Origin: JAEXOD01 sp043805435
Lineage (GTDB): Bacteria > Bacteroidota > Ignavibacteria > Ignavibacteriales > Melioribacteraceae
Assembly (NCBI GenBank): GCA_043805435.1
Contig: JAZDHY010000044.1
Location: forward strand, 127,443 to 191,442
Direction: 5' to 3'
Length of the DNA stretch: 64,000 nt
In this document: positions 34,629 through 43,947 of the stretch, in pieces
Numbering within the stretch: position 1 is the stretch's first letter
How the letters are laid out: every line of letters starts with the position of its first letter
Program-made: the position numbers and the translations under genes
The notes under the pieces: model-generated
The model's database searches: none
Told to the model about the DNA's origin: nothing
Seen by the model: only the letters and a program-made list of their open reading frames with translations

Positions 34629-35096
34629 ATGAGAAAGAAAAGAGCTGAAAAAAGGTATATAAAACCAGATCCAAAGTTTAACGACTTATTGGTTGCAAAA
34701 TTTATCAATTATATGATGTGGAGCGGCAAAAAGACAGTTGCTCGTCAAATGATATATGATAGTTTTGAAGTAATTGAAAAAAGAACCAACAAACCGGCTA
34801 TGGAAGTTTTCCAACGTGCTATCAACAATGTTCAGCCATTGGTTGAAGTTAGAAGTAGAAGAGTTGGTGGAGCTACATATCAAGTGCCTATGGAAGTTAG
34901 ACCCGAAAGAAGAGTGGCTTTAGCTTTTAGATGGATAAGAACTTATTCAAGAGCCAAAAAAGAAAAAACAATGGCAGTAAAATTAGCCTCTGAAATCATT
35001 TCCGCTTTTAATGGTGAAGGTTCATCGGTTAAGAAAAAAGAAGATACACACAGAATGGCAGAAGCAAATAAAGCATTTGCTCACTTTAAATGGTAA
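34629..35096 (+). CDS. rpsG: 30S ribosomal protein S7
   Basis: A 155-residue protein starting MRKKRAEKRYIKPDPKF, with the conserved ARQMIYDSFEVIEKR and RRVGGATYQVPMEVRPERR segments. S7 nucleates assembly of the 30S head and lines the E site. It lies between rpsL and fusA, the canonical str order. S7 is the translational repressor of this operon in E. coli; the same role here is only assumed. Confidence 0.97.
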   Translation: MRKKRAEKRYIKPDPKFNDLLVAKFINYMMWSGKKTVARQMIYDSFEVIEKRTNKPAMEVFQRAINNVQPLVEVRSRRVGGATYQVPMEVRPERRVALAFRWIRTYSRAKKEKTMAVKLASEIISAFNGEGSSVKKKEDTHRMAEANKAFAHFKW

Positions 35097-35118
35097 TCAC
35101 AAATAAGAAAAAGTTGTA

Positions 35119-37215
35119 ATGGCAGATAAAAGAGTAGACATAGAAAAAGTTAGAAACATTGGAATTATGGCGCATATTGATGCCGGTAAGACCACTACTA
35201 CAGAAAGAATTCTGTACTATACTGGTAAGACGCATCGTATGGGTGAAGTTCATGATGGTGCTGCTACTATGGACTGGATGGAACAAGAAAAAGAACGTGG
35301 TATTACTATTACAAGTGCTGCTACAACATGTTTTTGGAGAGATCATCAAATTAATATTATTGATACTCCCGGACACGTAGATTTTACAGTTGAAGTTGAA
35401 AGATCTTTAAGAGTATTAGATGGTGCAGTTGCTTTGTTTTGTGCTGTTGGCGGTGTTGAACCACAGTCGGAAACAGTATGGAGACAAGCAAATAAATATG
35501 GCGTACCAAGAGTAGCTTTTGTAAATAAGATGGATAGAACCGGTGCGGATTTTTATAATGCATTGGATATGATTAGAACACGTTTAGGTGCTAACCCTAT
35601 TCCAATTTCGTTGCCAATAGGAAGCGGAGACTTGTTTACCGGAGTTATTGATTTAATTAGCATGAACGCAAGAATGTATACAGATGATCCTACGGGAACT
35701 CTGTTTGAAGATAAACCTATTCCTGCGGATTTAATGGGAGTTACTAATAAATATAGAACTCTTATGTTAGAAGCTGTTTCTGATGCAGATGATACTTTAC
35801 TTGAAAAGTATTTAGAAGGAAAAGAGATTACTGAAGCAGAAATAAAAATTGCTCTAAAAAAATCAACATGTTCATTAAATATTGTGCCTGTATTATGCGG
35901 TTCATCTTTTAAGAATAAAGGCGTACAAAAATTATTAGATGGTGTTATAGACTTTTTACCTTCTCCGTTAGAAGTAGGTGAAATTGAAGCACATCACGTT
36001 GATAAAAAAGACAAAATATTTAGAAAAGTTAGTGAAACAGAAAAGTTTGCAGCTTTAGCTTTTAAAATTATGACTGATCCTTTTGTTGGAAAGTTAACAT
36101 TTATAAGAGTTTATTCGGGTAAACTTGATGCCGGCTCATATATTTATAATAGTGTTTCGGATAAAAAGGAACGTGTTGGCAGAATATTACAAATGCATGC
36201 CAATCACAGAACAGATATTGAAACTGCAAGAACAGGTGATATAGTTGGTATAGTTGGATTAAAATATACCAGAACCGGCGATACATTATGTACGGAAAAT
36301 GATGCTATTGTTTTAGAAAAAATGATTTTTCCAGAACCTGTAATAAAAATTGCTATTGAACCTAAAACAAAAGCAGATCAAGATAAATTATCGGAAGCTT
36401 TAGCAAAATTATCGGATGAAGATCCAACATTTAAAGTTATTGTTGATACAGAAACAGGTCAAACAGTAATTGGCGGTATGGGAGAACTTCACTTAGAGAT
36501 TTTAGTTGATAGAATGAAACGTGAATTTAAAGTTGAAGCAAATGTAGGCAACCCACAAGTTGCTTATCGCGAAACAATCACAAAATCTGTTGAAGCAAAT
36601 GGTAAATTTGTTAAGCAAAGTGGTGGACGTGGTAAATTTGGTGATGTATGGATTGAATTATCGCCAAATGCACCTGGTAAAGGTTATGAATTTGAAAACG
36701 CAATTGTTGGTGGTGCTATACCAAAAGAGTATATTCAACCAGTATCTAACGGTATAATTGAAGCAATGCGTAATGGAGTTATAGCCGGTTACCCAGTAGT
36801 TGATGTTAAAGTTAGGTTGTTTGATGGTTCTTTTCATGATGTTGATTCTGATGAAATATCATTCAAAGTTGCAGGTTCTATGGCTTTTAAGGAAGCGGCA
36901 AAAAAAGCAGGTGCTGTTTTATTAGAACCATTAATGCAGGTAGAAGTTATTTCACCTGAAGAATATTTAGGCGATATAATGGGTGATATAAATTCAAGAA
37001 GAGGAAAGATTGAAGGATTTCAGTCAAGAAAAGATGCTCAAATTATTAAAGCCAGAGTGCCTTTATCGGAAATGTTTGGTTATGCCACAATATTAAGATC
37101 TATGACACAAGGACGAGCAATTTACTCGATGCAATTTTCACACTATACCGAAGTTCCAAAATCTATAGTTGAAACTATTGCCGAGAAGTCAGGTAAAAGT
37201 TCAATCAAAAATTAA
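35119..37215 (+). CDS. fusA: Elongation factor G
   Basis: A 698-residue GTPase with G1 AHIDAGKTT, G3 DTPGHVDF and G4 NKMDRTGAD, followed by the domain II to V architecture (domain IV QSGGRGKFGDVWIEL; C-terminal RSMTQGRAIYSMQF). It moves tRNAs and mRNA through the ribosome after peptide bond formation and takes part in recycling. Only one EF-G gene is visible in this window. It is 22 bases after rpsG and 52 bases before tuf. Confidence 0.97.
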   Translation: MADKRVDIEKVRNIGIMAHIDAGKTTTTERILYYTGKTHRMGEVHDGAATMDWMEQEKERGITITSAATTCFWRDHQINIIDTPGHVDFTVEVERSLRVLDGAVALFCAVGGVEPQSETVWRQANKYGVPRVAFVNKMDRTGADFYNALDMIRTRLGANPIPISLPIGSGDLFTGVIDLISMNARMYTDDPTGTLFEDKPIPADLMGVTNKYRTLMLEAVSDADDTLLEKYLEGKEITEAEIKIALKKSTCSLNIVPVLCGSSFKNKGVQKLLDGVIDFLPSPLEVGEIEAHHVDKKDKIFRKVSETEKFAALAFKIMTDPFVGKLTFIRVYSGKLDAGSYIYNSVSDKKERVGRILQMHANHRTDIETARTGDIVGIVGLKYTRTGDTLCTENDAIVLEKMIFPEPVIKIAIEPKTKADQDKLSEALAKLSDEDPTFKVIVDTETGQTVIGGMGELHLEILVDRMKREFKVEANVGNPQVAYRETITKSVEANGKFVKQSGGRGKFGDVWIELSPNAPGKGYEFENAIVGGAIPKEYIQPVSNGIIEAMRNGVIAGYPVVDVKVRLFDGSFHDVDSDEISFKVAGSMAFKEAAKKAGAVLLEPLMQVEVISPEEYLGDIMGDINSRRGKIEGFQSRKDAQIIKARVPLSEMFGYATILRSMTQGRAIYSMQFSHYTEVPKSIVETIAEKSGKSSIKN

Positions 37216-37267
37216 TAATTAACTAATGAATAAACAAATTAAGAAAATAATAAATTAGGAGTTCACG

Positions 37268-38476
37268 ATGGCAAAAGCTAAATTTGATAGAAGTAAGCCA
37301 CACGTTAACATTGGTACAATTGGTCACGTAGATCATGGTAAGACAACACTTACTGCAGCCATAACAATGACTTTAAGTAAATTAGGCTTGTCTGAAAAAA
37401 GAACATTTGATAGTATTGATAATGCCCCTGAAGAAAGAGAAAGAGGTATTACAATTGCAACAGCACACGTTGAATATTCAACAAAAAATCGTCACTACGC
37501 TCACGTAGATTGCCCTGGTCACGCCGATTATGTAAAAAACATGATCACAGGTGCTGCTCAAATGGACGGTGCTATATTAGTGGTTGCTGCTTCCGATGGT
37601 CCTATGCCACAAACTCGTGAACACATTTTATTGGCTCGCCAAGTAGGTGTTCCAAGAATGGTAGTATTTCTAAACAAAGTTGATATGATGGATGATCCGG
37701 AATTAATTGAACTTGTTGAAATGGAATTAAGAGAATTATTAAGTTATTATGAATTTCCGGGTGACGATATTCCTATTGTTAAAGGTTCTGCATTACATGC
37801 TTTAGAAGCATCTTCGGATGATTCTGTTAAAACAGATGACCCAAGACTGGATTGTATTCTTGAATTAATGAAAGCATGTGACGAATATATTCCTGTTCCT
37901 GAAAGAGCTGCAGACAAACCATTTTTAATGCCTGTTGAAGACGTTTTTTCTATTACAGGTCGTGGTACAGTTGCTACCGGTAGAGTTGAAAGAGGATCGG
38001 TAAGAATTGGTGAAGAAGTTGAATTAATTGGTTTAGGTTTACACAAAAAAACAGTTGTTACCGGCGTTGAAATGTTCAGAAAAGAATTAGACAGTGCTAT
38101 GGCTGGTGATAATGCAGGTATTTTATTACGTGGTGTTGACAAAAAAGAAATTGAAAGAGGAATGGTTTTAGCTAAAACCGGTTCTATTACACCTCACAAA
38201 ATATTTGAAGGTGAAGTTTATATCTTGTCAAAAGAAGAAGGTGGACGTCATACTCCGTTTTTCCAAGGCTACAGACCACAATTTTACTTCAGAACAACAG
38301 ATGTTACAGGTGTTGTAACATTACCTGAAGGAACAGAAATGGTTATGCCGGGTGATAAACTTAAATTAAAAGTTACACTTATTAGTGAAATAGCAATGGA
38401 AGACGGATTACGTTTTGCTATTCGTGAAGGCGGAAGAACAGTAGGTGCAGGCGTAGTTACAAAGATTATTGAATAA
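37268..38476 (+). CDS. tuf: Elongation factor Tu
   Basis: A 402-residue GTPase, slightly longer than the 394 of E. coli. Motifs are GHVDHGKTTLTAAI, DCPGHADYVKNM and NKVDMMDD, and the C-terminal barrel ends GGRTVGAGVVTKIIE. It delivers aminoacyl-tRNA to the ribosome. AGGAG precedes the ATG. This appears to be the str-operon copy; the position beside the tRNA-Thr/Trp cluster, where a second tuf often sits, holds rpmG instead. Confidence 0.98.
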   Translation: MAKAKFDRSKPHVNIGTIGHVDHGKTTLTAAITMTLSKLGLSEKRTFDSIDNAPEERERGITIATAHVEYSTKNRHYAHVDCPGHADYVKNMITGAAQMDGAILVVAASDGPMPQTREHILLARQVGVPRMVVFLNKVDMMDDPELIELVEMELRELLSYYEFPGDDIPIVKGSALHALEASSDDSVKTDDPRLDCILELMKACDEYIPVPERAADKPFLMPVEDVFSITGRGTVATGRVERGSVRIGEEVELIGLGLHKKTVVTGVEMFRKELDSAMAGDNAGILLRGVDKKEIERGMVLAKTGSITPHKIFEGEVYILSKEEGGRHTPFFQGYRPQFYFRTTDVTGVVTLPEGTEMVMPGDKLKLKVTLISEIAMEDGLRFAIREGGRTVGAGVVTKIIE

Positions 38477-38488
38477 AATATAAATAGT

Positions 38489-38506
38489 GGGGAACGTAAG
38501 TTCCCC
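38489..38506 (+). promoter_or_regulatory. tuf-rpsJ intergenic hairpin
   Basis: GGGGAAC and GTTCCCC form a perfect 7-bp stem with a GTAA loop, 12 bases after the tuf stop. A run of five Ts follows only after a 9-base gap, so it is a weak terminator at best. It may instead stabilise the tuf 3' end after processing or attenuate the S10 genes. Confidence 0.5.
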
Positions 38507-38537
38507 CTTATAAAGTTTTTATAGAGGAGAAACAAAA

Positions 38538-38846
38538 GTGCCCGGTCAAATGATTAGAATAAAATTAAAATCGTACGATCATATATTGATAGATAAATCA
38601 ACTGAAAAGATCATTAAAACAGTTAAAAGTACTGGAGCTGTAGTATCTGGTCCTATACCATTGCCTACAAAGAGATCTGTATATACTGTATTAAGATCCC
38701 CGCACGTAGATAAAAAATCGCGTGAGCAATTTGAAATTAGGGCGCATAAAAGAATTATTGATATTCATAATTCTAACAACAAAACCGTCGATTCTCTTAG
38801 CAAGTTAGAAATTCCGGCGGGAGTAGATATAGAGATTAAGTTATAG
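38538..38846 (+). CDS. rpsJ: 30S ribosomal protein S10
   Basis: A 102-residue protein with IRIKLKSYDHILIDKST at the start and GPIPLPTKRSVYTVLRSPHV in the extended loop. It is part of the 30S head and also binds NusB in antitermination. It starts with GTG after a GAGGAG Shine-Dalgarno. It opens the S10 operon and is followed 11 bases later by rplC. Confidence 0.97.
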   Translation: MPGQMIRIKLKSYDHILIDKSTEKIIKTVKSTGAVVSGPIPLPTKRSVYTVLRSPHVDKKSREQFEIRAHKRIIDIHNSNNKTVDSLSKLEIPAGVDIEIKL

Positions 38847-38857
38847 GAATAGTAAAA

Positions 38858-39478
38858 ATGCCAGGATTGTTAGGAAAAAAATTAGGAATGACAAGTTACT
38901 ATACCAAAGAAGGTATTGTAGTACCGGTAACTGTAATTGAAGTTGGCCCTTGCAAAATACTAGAAATAAAAAATAAAGCAAAGCACGGATATGAAGCTTT
39001 AAAATTAGGATTTGGAGTACGCAAAGCCAAAAGTATAAATAAAGCACAAATAGCAGAATATACAAGACTTAACATTGAACCTCCTCGTGTAGTTAAAGAA
39101 TTCAGAAATTTTGATATTTCAGGATTTAACATTGGACAAGATTTAACTGTAGAACTTTTTAAAGAAGGTGAAAAAGTTAAAGTTACCGCTAAAAGTAAAG
39201 GTAAAGGGTTTCAAGGTGTAGTTAAACGCCACGGTTTTAGTGGAGTTGGTGGAAGAACTCACGGACAAAGTGATAGAGAAAGAGCACCGGGATCAATTGG
39301 TTCAAGTTCATACCCATCAAGAGTATTTAAAGGTATGAAAATGGCCGGAAGAATGGGCTATGAGCAAGTAACTGTTAGAAATTTAAAAGTTGTTAAAGTT
39401 GTTCCTGAAAAGAATGTTATATTAGTTAAAGGTGCCATTCCGGGAGCTATAAATTCTTTTGTTGAAATCAATAAGTAA
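38858..39478 (+). CDS. rplC: 50S ribosomal protein L3
   Basis: A 206-residue protein. The N-terminus MPGLLGKKLGMTSYYTKEG and the central loop GVVKRHGFSGVGGRTHGQSDRE-like region, which reaches the peptidyl transferase centre, are typical of L3. It ends with ILVKGAIPGAINSFVEI. It is one of the first proteins to bind 23S rRNA. Confidence 0.97.
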   Translation: MPGLLGKKLGMTSYYTKEGIVVPVTVIEVGPCKILEIKNKAKHGYEALKLGFGVRKAKSINKAQIAEYTRLNIEPPRVVKEFRNFDISGFNIGQDLTVELFKEGEKVKVTAKSKGKGFQGVVKRHGFSGVGGRTHGQSDRERAPGSIGSSSYPSRVFKGMKMAGRMGYEQVTVRNLKVVKVVPEKNVILVKGAIPGAINSFVEINK

Positions 39479-39492
39479 TTTGGTTGTGTGAG

Positions 39493-40119
39493 ATGAAGTT
39501 AGAAGTTTATAAAATAGATGGTACAAAAACAGGCGAGTCAATAGAACTTGCGGATTCAATATTTGGTATAGAACCAAATGATCATATTATATATCTTTCT
39601 GTAAAAGCTACATTAGCTAACAAAAGACAAGGAACTTCCAAAGCAAAAGAAAGATGGGAAGTTGCAGGTGGTGGAAAAAAACCATGGAAGCAAAAAGGTC
39701 GTGGTGGAGCTCGTGCAGGTACGTCACGTTCACCTTTATGGGTTGGTGGTGGAACAATATTTGGTCCTAAACCAAGAAACTATCGTCAAAAAGTTAATAA
39801 AAAAGCAAGTATATTAGCACGTAAAAGTGCATTATCGTATAAAGCAAAAGCAGAACAGATTATTGTTGTTGAAGATTTTAATTTTGAGACACCAAAAACT
39901 AAAGAATTAGTTAATATTTTTAGCGCACTTAAAATTTATGGAAAGAAAACATTATTGTTAACTGATGGTGTATTGGTAAATGTTTTCAAATCCGGTAGAA
40001 ATATTGAAAGAGTAAATATATTAGAATCTTATAAAGCATCAACCTACGATATTTTGAATAATCAAGTATTGTTAGTTCAGAAAGGTGCAATTGAATCTTT
40101 AGTTAATTCGTTAAATTAA
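39493..40119 (+). CDS. rplD: 50S ribosomal protein L4
   Basis: A 208-residue protein starting at ATG 39493 (MKLEVYKIDG); a TTG at 39484 would add three residues (before the internal Met) that are not conserved. The exit-tunnel loop KPWKQKGRGGARAGTSRSPLWVGGG is intact. L4 lines the peptide tunnel and, in E. coli, regulates the S10 operon; that control is unproven here. It follows rplC by 14 bases. Confidence 0.95.
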   Translation: MKLEVYKIDGTKTGESIELADSIFGIEPNDHIIYLSVKATLANKRQGTSKAKERWEVAGGGKKPWKQKGRGGARAGTSRSPLWVGGGTIFGPKPRNYRQKVNKKASILARKSALSYKAKAEQIIVVEDFNFETPKTKELVNIFSALKIYGKKTLLLTDGVLVNVFKSGRNIERVNILESYKASTYDILNNQVLLVQKGAIESLVNSLN

Positions 40120-40129
40120 TGTTGGTAAA

Positions 40130-40429
40130 ATGATGCAAAATATATTAATTAAACCCTTTATAACAGAAAAAATGACTGCTGTTACAGAAGCAATGCCAAA
40201 TAGATATGGATTTTTTGTGGCTGTAAATGCAAACAAAATAGAAATTGCAAAAGCAATAGCTAAAAAGTTTAATGTAGAAGTAGTTGCTGTTAACACAGTA
40301 AGATATAAAGGTAAAGTTAAAACTCAATTTACCAAAAAAGGTAAATTTGAAGGTAGAAAACCAAAATTCAAGAAAGCGTTTATTACTTTGAAAAAAGATC
40401 AAGTAATAGATTTATTCGGACAAGTTTAG
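40130..40429 (+). CDS. rplW: 50S ribosomal protein L23
   Basis: A 99-residue protein with ILIKPFITEKMTAVTE at the start, the core strand YGFFVAVNANKIEIAKAI and the VNTVRYKGKVKT loop. L23 surrounds the tunnel exit and is the docking site for trigger factor and signal recognition particle. Two adjacent ATG codons allow a start at 40130 or 40133. It lies between rplD and rplB. Confidence 0.96.
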   Translation: MMQNILIKPFITEKMTAVTEAMPNRYGFFVAVNANKIEIAKAIAKKFNVEVVAVNTVRYKGKVKTQFTKKGKFEGRKPKFKKAFITLKKDQVIDLFGQV

Positions 40430-40451
40430 AGTAGGATTGGAGTTATTATAA

Positions 40452-41273
40452 ATGGCTATTAGAAAATTAAAACCAGTAACACCGGGAACAAGATTTGCTT
40501 CGTATTCATCTTTTAAGGAAATCACTAAAACTGGTCCTGAAAAATCGTTAACTGCCCCTATTAAAAAGTCGGGTGGTAGAAACAATTTAGGTCGAATCAC
40601 CTTAAGATTTAGAGGTGGTGGACATAAAAGAACCTATAGAATTATAGATTTCAAAAGAGAAAAATATGGTATTGAAGCAAAAGTTGCAACAATAGAATAT
40701 GATCCTAACCGTACTTCACGAATTGCTTTATTGCATTATGTTGACGGAGAAAAAAGATATATTATTGCTCCTGAAGGCTTAAAAGTTGGTGATAAAGTAA
40801 TGAGCGGACCAAATAGTGAAATTAAAGTTGGAAACGCATTAAAATTAAAAGATTTACCACTTGGAAGTTTTATACATAATGTTGAATTGAAACCGGGTAA
40901 AGGTGGTCAATTAGGCAGATCGGCCGGAACAGCAATTCAGTTGATGGCTAAAGAAGGCGATAATGCACAACTTAAGATGCCTAGCGGTGAAATTAGAAAA
41001 GTAAACCTTGAATGTATGGCTACTTATGGTGTTGTTGGAAATCATGATCATGAAAATATAAGTTTAGGAAAGGCCGGAAGAAAACGTTGGTTAGGTAAAC
41101 GCCCAACTGTACGTGGAGTTGCAATGAATCCGGTAGATCACCCAATGGGTGGCGGTGAAGGTAAGACATCAGGTGGTGGACATCCTGTATCACCTTGGGG
41201 TCAAAAAGCTAAAGGCTTAAAGACCAGAAAAAGAAAGAATCCATCTAATAAATATATTGTAAAACGAAGATAA
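40452..41273 (+). CDS. rplB: 50S ribosomal protein L2
   Basis: A 273-residue protein with RGGGHKRTYRIIDFKR in the N-terminal part, the SH3-like core, and the C-terminal PVDHPMGGGEGKTSGG block with the histidine important for the peptidyl transferase region. It helps the two subunits join. It is 22 bases after rplW and 14 before rpsS. Confidence 0.98.
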   Translation: MAIRKLKPVTPGTRFASYSSFKEITKTGPEKSLTAPIKKSGGRNNLGRITLRFRGGGHKRTYRIIDFKREKYGIEAKVATIEYDPNRTSRIALLHYVDGEKRYIIAPEGLKVGDKVMSGPNSEIKVGNALKLKDLPLGSFIHNVELKPGKGGQLGRSAGTAIQLMAKEGDNAQLKMPSGEIRKVNLECMATYGVVGNHDHENISLGKAGRKRWLGKRPTVRGVAMNPVDHPMGGGEGKTSGGGHPVSPWGQKAKGLKTRKRKNPSNKYIVKRR

Positions 41274-41287
41274 GTTAGAGAATAAAA

Positions 41288-41575
41288 ATGCCAAGATCAG
41301 TAAAGAAAGGTCCTTATATTGCTGTCAAATTATTAGAAAAAGTACGTAAAATGAACCAGGCAGGTCTAAAAAAAATTATTAAAACTTGGTCACGTTCAAG
41401 TACAATTTCTCCTGAATTTGTTGGACATACAATTGCAATCCATAATGGAAACAAAATGATTCCTGTTTATGTTTCGGAAAACATGGTAGGACATAAATTT
41501 GGTGAGTTTTCTCCAACAAGAATATTTCGTGGACATCCCGGAACAAAAGCTGAAAAAGCTTCAAAAGTAAAGTAA
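41288..41575 (+). CDS. rpsS: 30S ribosomal protein S19
   Basis: A 95-residue protein starting MPRSVKKGPYIAVKLL, with KTWSRSSTISPEFVGHTIAI and VGHKFGEFSPTRIFRGH. S19 sits at the top of the 30S head and contacts L5 in bridge B1a/b. It is the usual neighbour of rplB and rplV. Confidence 0.97.
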   Translation: MPRSVKKGPYIAVKLLEKVRKMNQAGLKKIIKTWSRSSTISPEFVGHTIAIHNGNKMIPVYVSENMVGHKFGEFSPTRIFRGHPGTKAEKASKVK

Positions 41576-41595
41576 AGATAATTAGAGGAATATTG

Positions 41596-41940
41596 ATGGA
41601 AGCAAAAGCCACAAACAGGTATATTGGAACTTCGCCTCGTAAGATGAGATTAGTTATTGATTTGATTCGGGGAAAAGCTGTTGATCAAGCAATTGAAATA
41701 TTACATTTTAATACAAAACATGCTGCAAAAGATGCCGAAATGGTATTAAGATCAGCAGTAGCTAATATGATGAATAAAGAAGATAATAATAAATTAGAAA
41801 CATCCGATTTATTTGTTAAAGAAGTATTTGTAAATCAAGGACCTTCGGTAAAGCGTATTTTGCCTGCCCCTATGGGAAGAGCATATCGTATGCAGAAGCG
41901 TTCAAATCACTTAACAATAATTATTGCAACTAAAGGATAA
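41596..41940 (+). CDS. rplV: 50S ribosomal protein L22
   Basis: A 114-residue protein. The ATG at 41596 is chosen over the adjacent TTG at 41593 because of its spacing to GAGGA. The sequence has TSPRKMRLVIDLIRGK and the tunnel-lining hairpin near RILPAPMGRAYRMQKRSNH. With L4 it forms the narrowest part of the exit tunnel. It lies between rpsS and rpsC. Confidence 0.95.
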   Translation: MEAKATNRYIGTSPRKMRLVIDLIRGKAVDQAIEILHFNTKHAAKDAEMVLRSAVANMMNKEDNNKLETSDLFVKEVFVNQGPSVKRILPAPMGRAYRMQKRSNHLTIIIATKG

Positions 41941-41956
41941 TTTTAGGAGTACTTTT

Positions 41957-42598
41957 TTGGGTCAGAAAACACATCCAATAGGTTTTAGAGTCGGCGTAAT
42001 AAGAGGCTGGGAATCAAACTGGTATGAAAACCATAGTTATGCCAGCAAATTGTTAGAGGACAGAAGACTAAGAATTTATTTAAGAAATCGTCTTAAAAAA
42101 GCCGGTCTTTCAAGAATAGTAATTGATAGGACATCAAAAAACATAACAGTAACACTTTACACTTCACGTCCGGGAGTAGTTATCGGTAAAAGCGGGAAAG
42201 AAATTTCTCAGATTGAACAAGAATTAAAAAAGTATACCGATAAAGAAGTGAAAATTCAAATTTCTGAAATTAAACGTCCGGAAATAGATGCTAATTTAGT
42301 AGCTGAAAATATTGCTACTCAAATTGAAGGCAGAATTTCATTCAGAAGAGCGATGAAACAAACAATTTCATCTGCTATGAGAATGGGAGCAGAAGGAATA
42401 AGAATAATGTGTTCAGGCCGGTTGGGTGGAGCAGAAATGGCTCGTACCGAACAGTATAAAGAAGGTAAAATACCTTTACATACAATTCGTGCCGATATAG
42501 ATTATGCTACTGCAACTGCAAGAACTATTTATGGAGCTATTGGCATAAAAGTTTGGATTTCAAACGGCGAGAAGCTAGGTAAACGTGTATCAGAATAA
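41957..42598 (+). CDS. rpsC: 30S ribosomal protein S3
   Basis: A 213-residue protein beginning at TTG 41957 (LGQKTHPIGFRVG), with AGGAG 7 bases upstream. A longer open frame overlaps the end of rplV but adds residues foreign to S3. The KH domain is seen in SRPGVVIGKSGKEI, and the C-terminal domain in GRLGGAEMARTEQYKEGKIP. S3 lines the mRNA entry channel. Confidence 0.95.
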   Translation: MGQKTHPIGFRVGVIRGWESNWYENHSYASKLLEDRRLRIYLRNRLKKAGLSRIVIDRTSKNITVTLYTSRPGVVIGKSGKEISQIEQELKKYTDKEVKIQISEIKRPEIDANLVAENIATQIEGRISFRRAMKQTISSAMRMGAEGIRIMCSGRLGGAEMARTEQYKEGKIPLHTIRADIDYATATARTIYGAIGIKVWISNGEKLGKRVSE

Positions 42599-42616
42599 GA
42601 GCTTAGAGGTAAATTA

Positions 42617-43033
42617 ATGTTACAGCCAAAACGAGTTAAATATAGAAAATCACAGCGTGGCCGACGTAAAGGTATGGCTACAAGAGGTAATAGAGTAGAT
42701 TTTGGTGATTTTGGATTAAAAGCTTTAGAACCTGCATGGATAACCAGCAGACAAATTGAAGCATGCAGAATAGCGATTACCAGAAAAATGAAACGCGATG
42801 GTAAAGTTTGGATTAGAATATTTCCTGACAAACCTGTATCTAAAAAACCATTAGAAACACGTATGGGAAAAGGAAAAGGTGCTCCGGAATTTTGGGTTGC
42901 AGTTGTAAAACCCGGTAGAATTATGTTTGAAATATCCGGTGTTTCACGTGAGTTAGCAAATGAAGCTTTATCAATTGCTATACATAAGTTACCTATTAAA
43001 TCTAAAATTGTTTGTAGACCAGATTACGAATAA
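42617..43033 (+). CDS. rplP: 50S ribosomal protein L16
   Basis: A 138-residue protein with MLQPKRVKYRKSQRGRRKG at the start and the conserved WIRIFPDKPVSKKPLETRMGKGKG loop that approaches the A-site tRNA. It is needed late in 50S assembly. It is followed 11 bases later by rpmC. Confidence 0.97.
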   Translation: MLQPKRVKYRKSQRGRRKGMATRGNRVDFGDFGLKALEPAWITSRQIEACRIAITRKMKRDGKVWIRIFPDKPVSKKPLETRMGKGKGAPEFWVAVVKPGRIMFEISGVSRELANEALSIAIHKLPIKSKIVCRPDYE

Positions 43034-43044
43034 AGGGAACTAAA

Positions 43045-43275
43045 ATGAAAATATATCAAATACGTGAAATGAGTAGTGATGAACTACAAAAAAGAATTCT
43101 AGAAGAACAAAGCAATCTTATAGATTTAAGGTTTCAAAATGAGCTGAAAAGTCTTACTAATACTGCAAAATTAAATACAGTAAAAAAAGATATTTCTAAA
43201 ATGAAAACAGTTCTAAAAGAAAGAGAACTATTAGCCGTTAAAAGCTCGAATGTAACAAAAGATGGAGATAAGTAG
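43045..43275 (+). CDS. rpmC: 50S ribosomal protein L29
   Basis: A 76-residue helical hairpin protein: IREMSSDELQKRILEEQ, the central NLIDLRFQNE and a basic second helix. It is a little longer at the C-terminus than most L29. It binds beside L23 at the tunnel exit. It lies between rplP and rpsQ in standard order. Confidence 0.93.
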   Translation: MKIYQIREMSSDELQKRILEEQSNLIDLRFQNELKSLTNTAKLNTVKKDISKMKTVLKERELLAVKSSNVTKDGDK

Positions 43276-43280
43276 TAATT

Positions 43281-43538
43281 ATGGAAAATAGAAATCTCAG
43301 AAAAACAAAAGTTGGTGAAGTAATTTCTAATAAAATGGAAAAAAGTATTGTTATAGCCATTGAAAGACAGGTTGCTCATCCGATTTACAAAAAATACTTC
43401 AAAAAAACAACTAAACTGATGGCTCATGATGAAAAGAATGAGTGTAAAATTGGAGATGTTGTAAAAATCGAAGAAACCAGACCTTTAAGTAAAAGGAAAA
43501 ACTGGCGTTTAGTTGAAATAGTAAAAAAAGCTAAGTAA
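43281..43538 (+). CDS. rpsQ: 30S ribosomal protein S17
   Basis: An 85-residue OB-fold protein with RKTKVGEVISNKMEKSIVI, HPIYKKYFKKTTKLMAHDE and IEETRPLSKRKNWRLVEIV. It is a primary 16S rRNA binder that organises the 5' domain. It starts 5 bases after the rpmC stop, so coupling is likely. Confidence 0.96.
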   Translation: MENRNLRKTKVGEVISNKMEKSIVIAIERQVAHPIYKKYFKKTTKLMAHDEKNECKIGDVVKIEETRPLSKRKNWRLVEIVKKAK

Positions 43539-43565
43539 TTGGTATATCGATAAGGAGTTTATTCA

Positions 43566-43934
43566 ATGGTACAGCAAGAAACAAATTTAGTAGTAGCTGA
43601 TAATTCAGGAGCAAAACGGGTACGTTGTATTAAAGTACTTGGCGGAACACGAAGAAGATATGCAAGTGTTGGAGACGTAATTGTTGTTTCTGTAAAAGCT
43701 GCTATACCTGGTGGCGGTGTTAAAAAAGGTGAAGTTTCTAAAGCCGTAATAGTACGCACCAAAAAAGAAATTCGTAGAAATGATGGTTCATATATTAGAT
43801 TTGACGAAAATGCTGCAGTTTTATTAAACAGCCAAGGCGAACCAAGAGGTACACGTATTTTTGGACCGGTAGCAAGAGAGTTACGCGATAAAAAATATAT
43901 GAAAATAATTTCTTTAGCACCCGAAGTATTATAA
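43566..43934 (+). CDS. rplN: 50S ribosomal protein L14
   Basis: A 122-residue protein with VQQETNLVVADNSGAKRVRC, the GDVIVVSVKAAIPGGGVKKG loop and the ending KIISLAPEVL. It forms bridge B8 with 16S rRNA and is the binding site of the silencing factor RsfS. It opens the spc section of the cluster after rpsQ. Confidence 0.98.
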   Translation: MVQQETNLVVADNSGAKRVRCIKVLGGTRRRYASVGDVIVVSVKAAIPGGGVKKGEVSKAVIVRTKKEIRRNDGSYIRFDENAAVLLNSQGEPRGTRIFGPVARELRDKKYMKIISLAPEVL

Positions 43935-43947
43935 TAGAGGTTATAAG

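Noticed and set aside
41924..41956. Upstream start for S3 overlapping rplV
   Set aside because: The added residues do not resemble S3, whereas TTG 41957 has a good Shine-Dalgarno and gives the canonical GQKTHPIG N-terminus.
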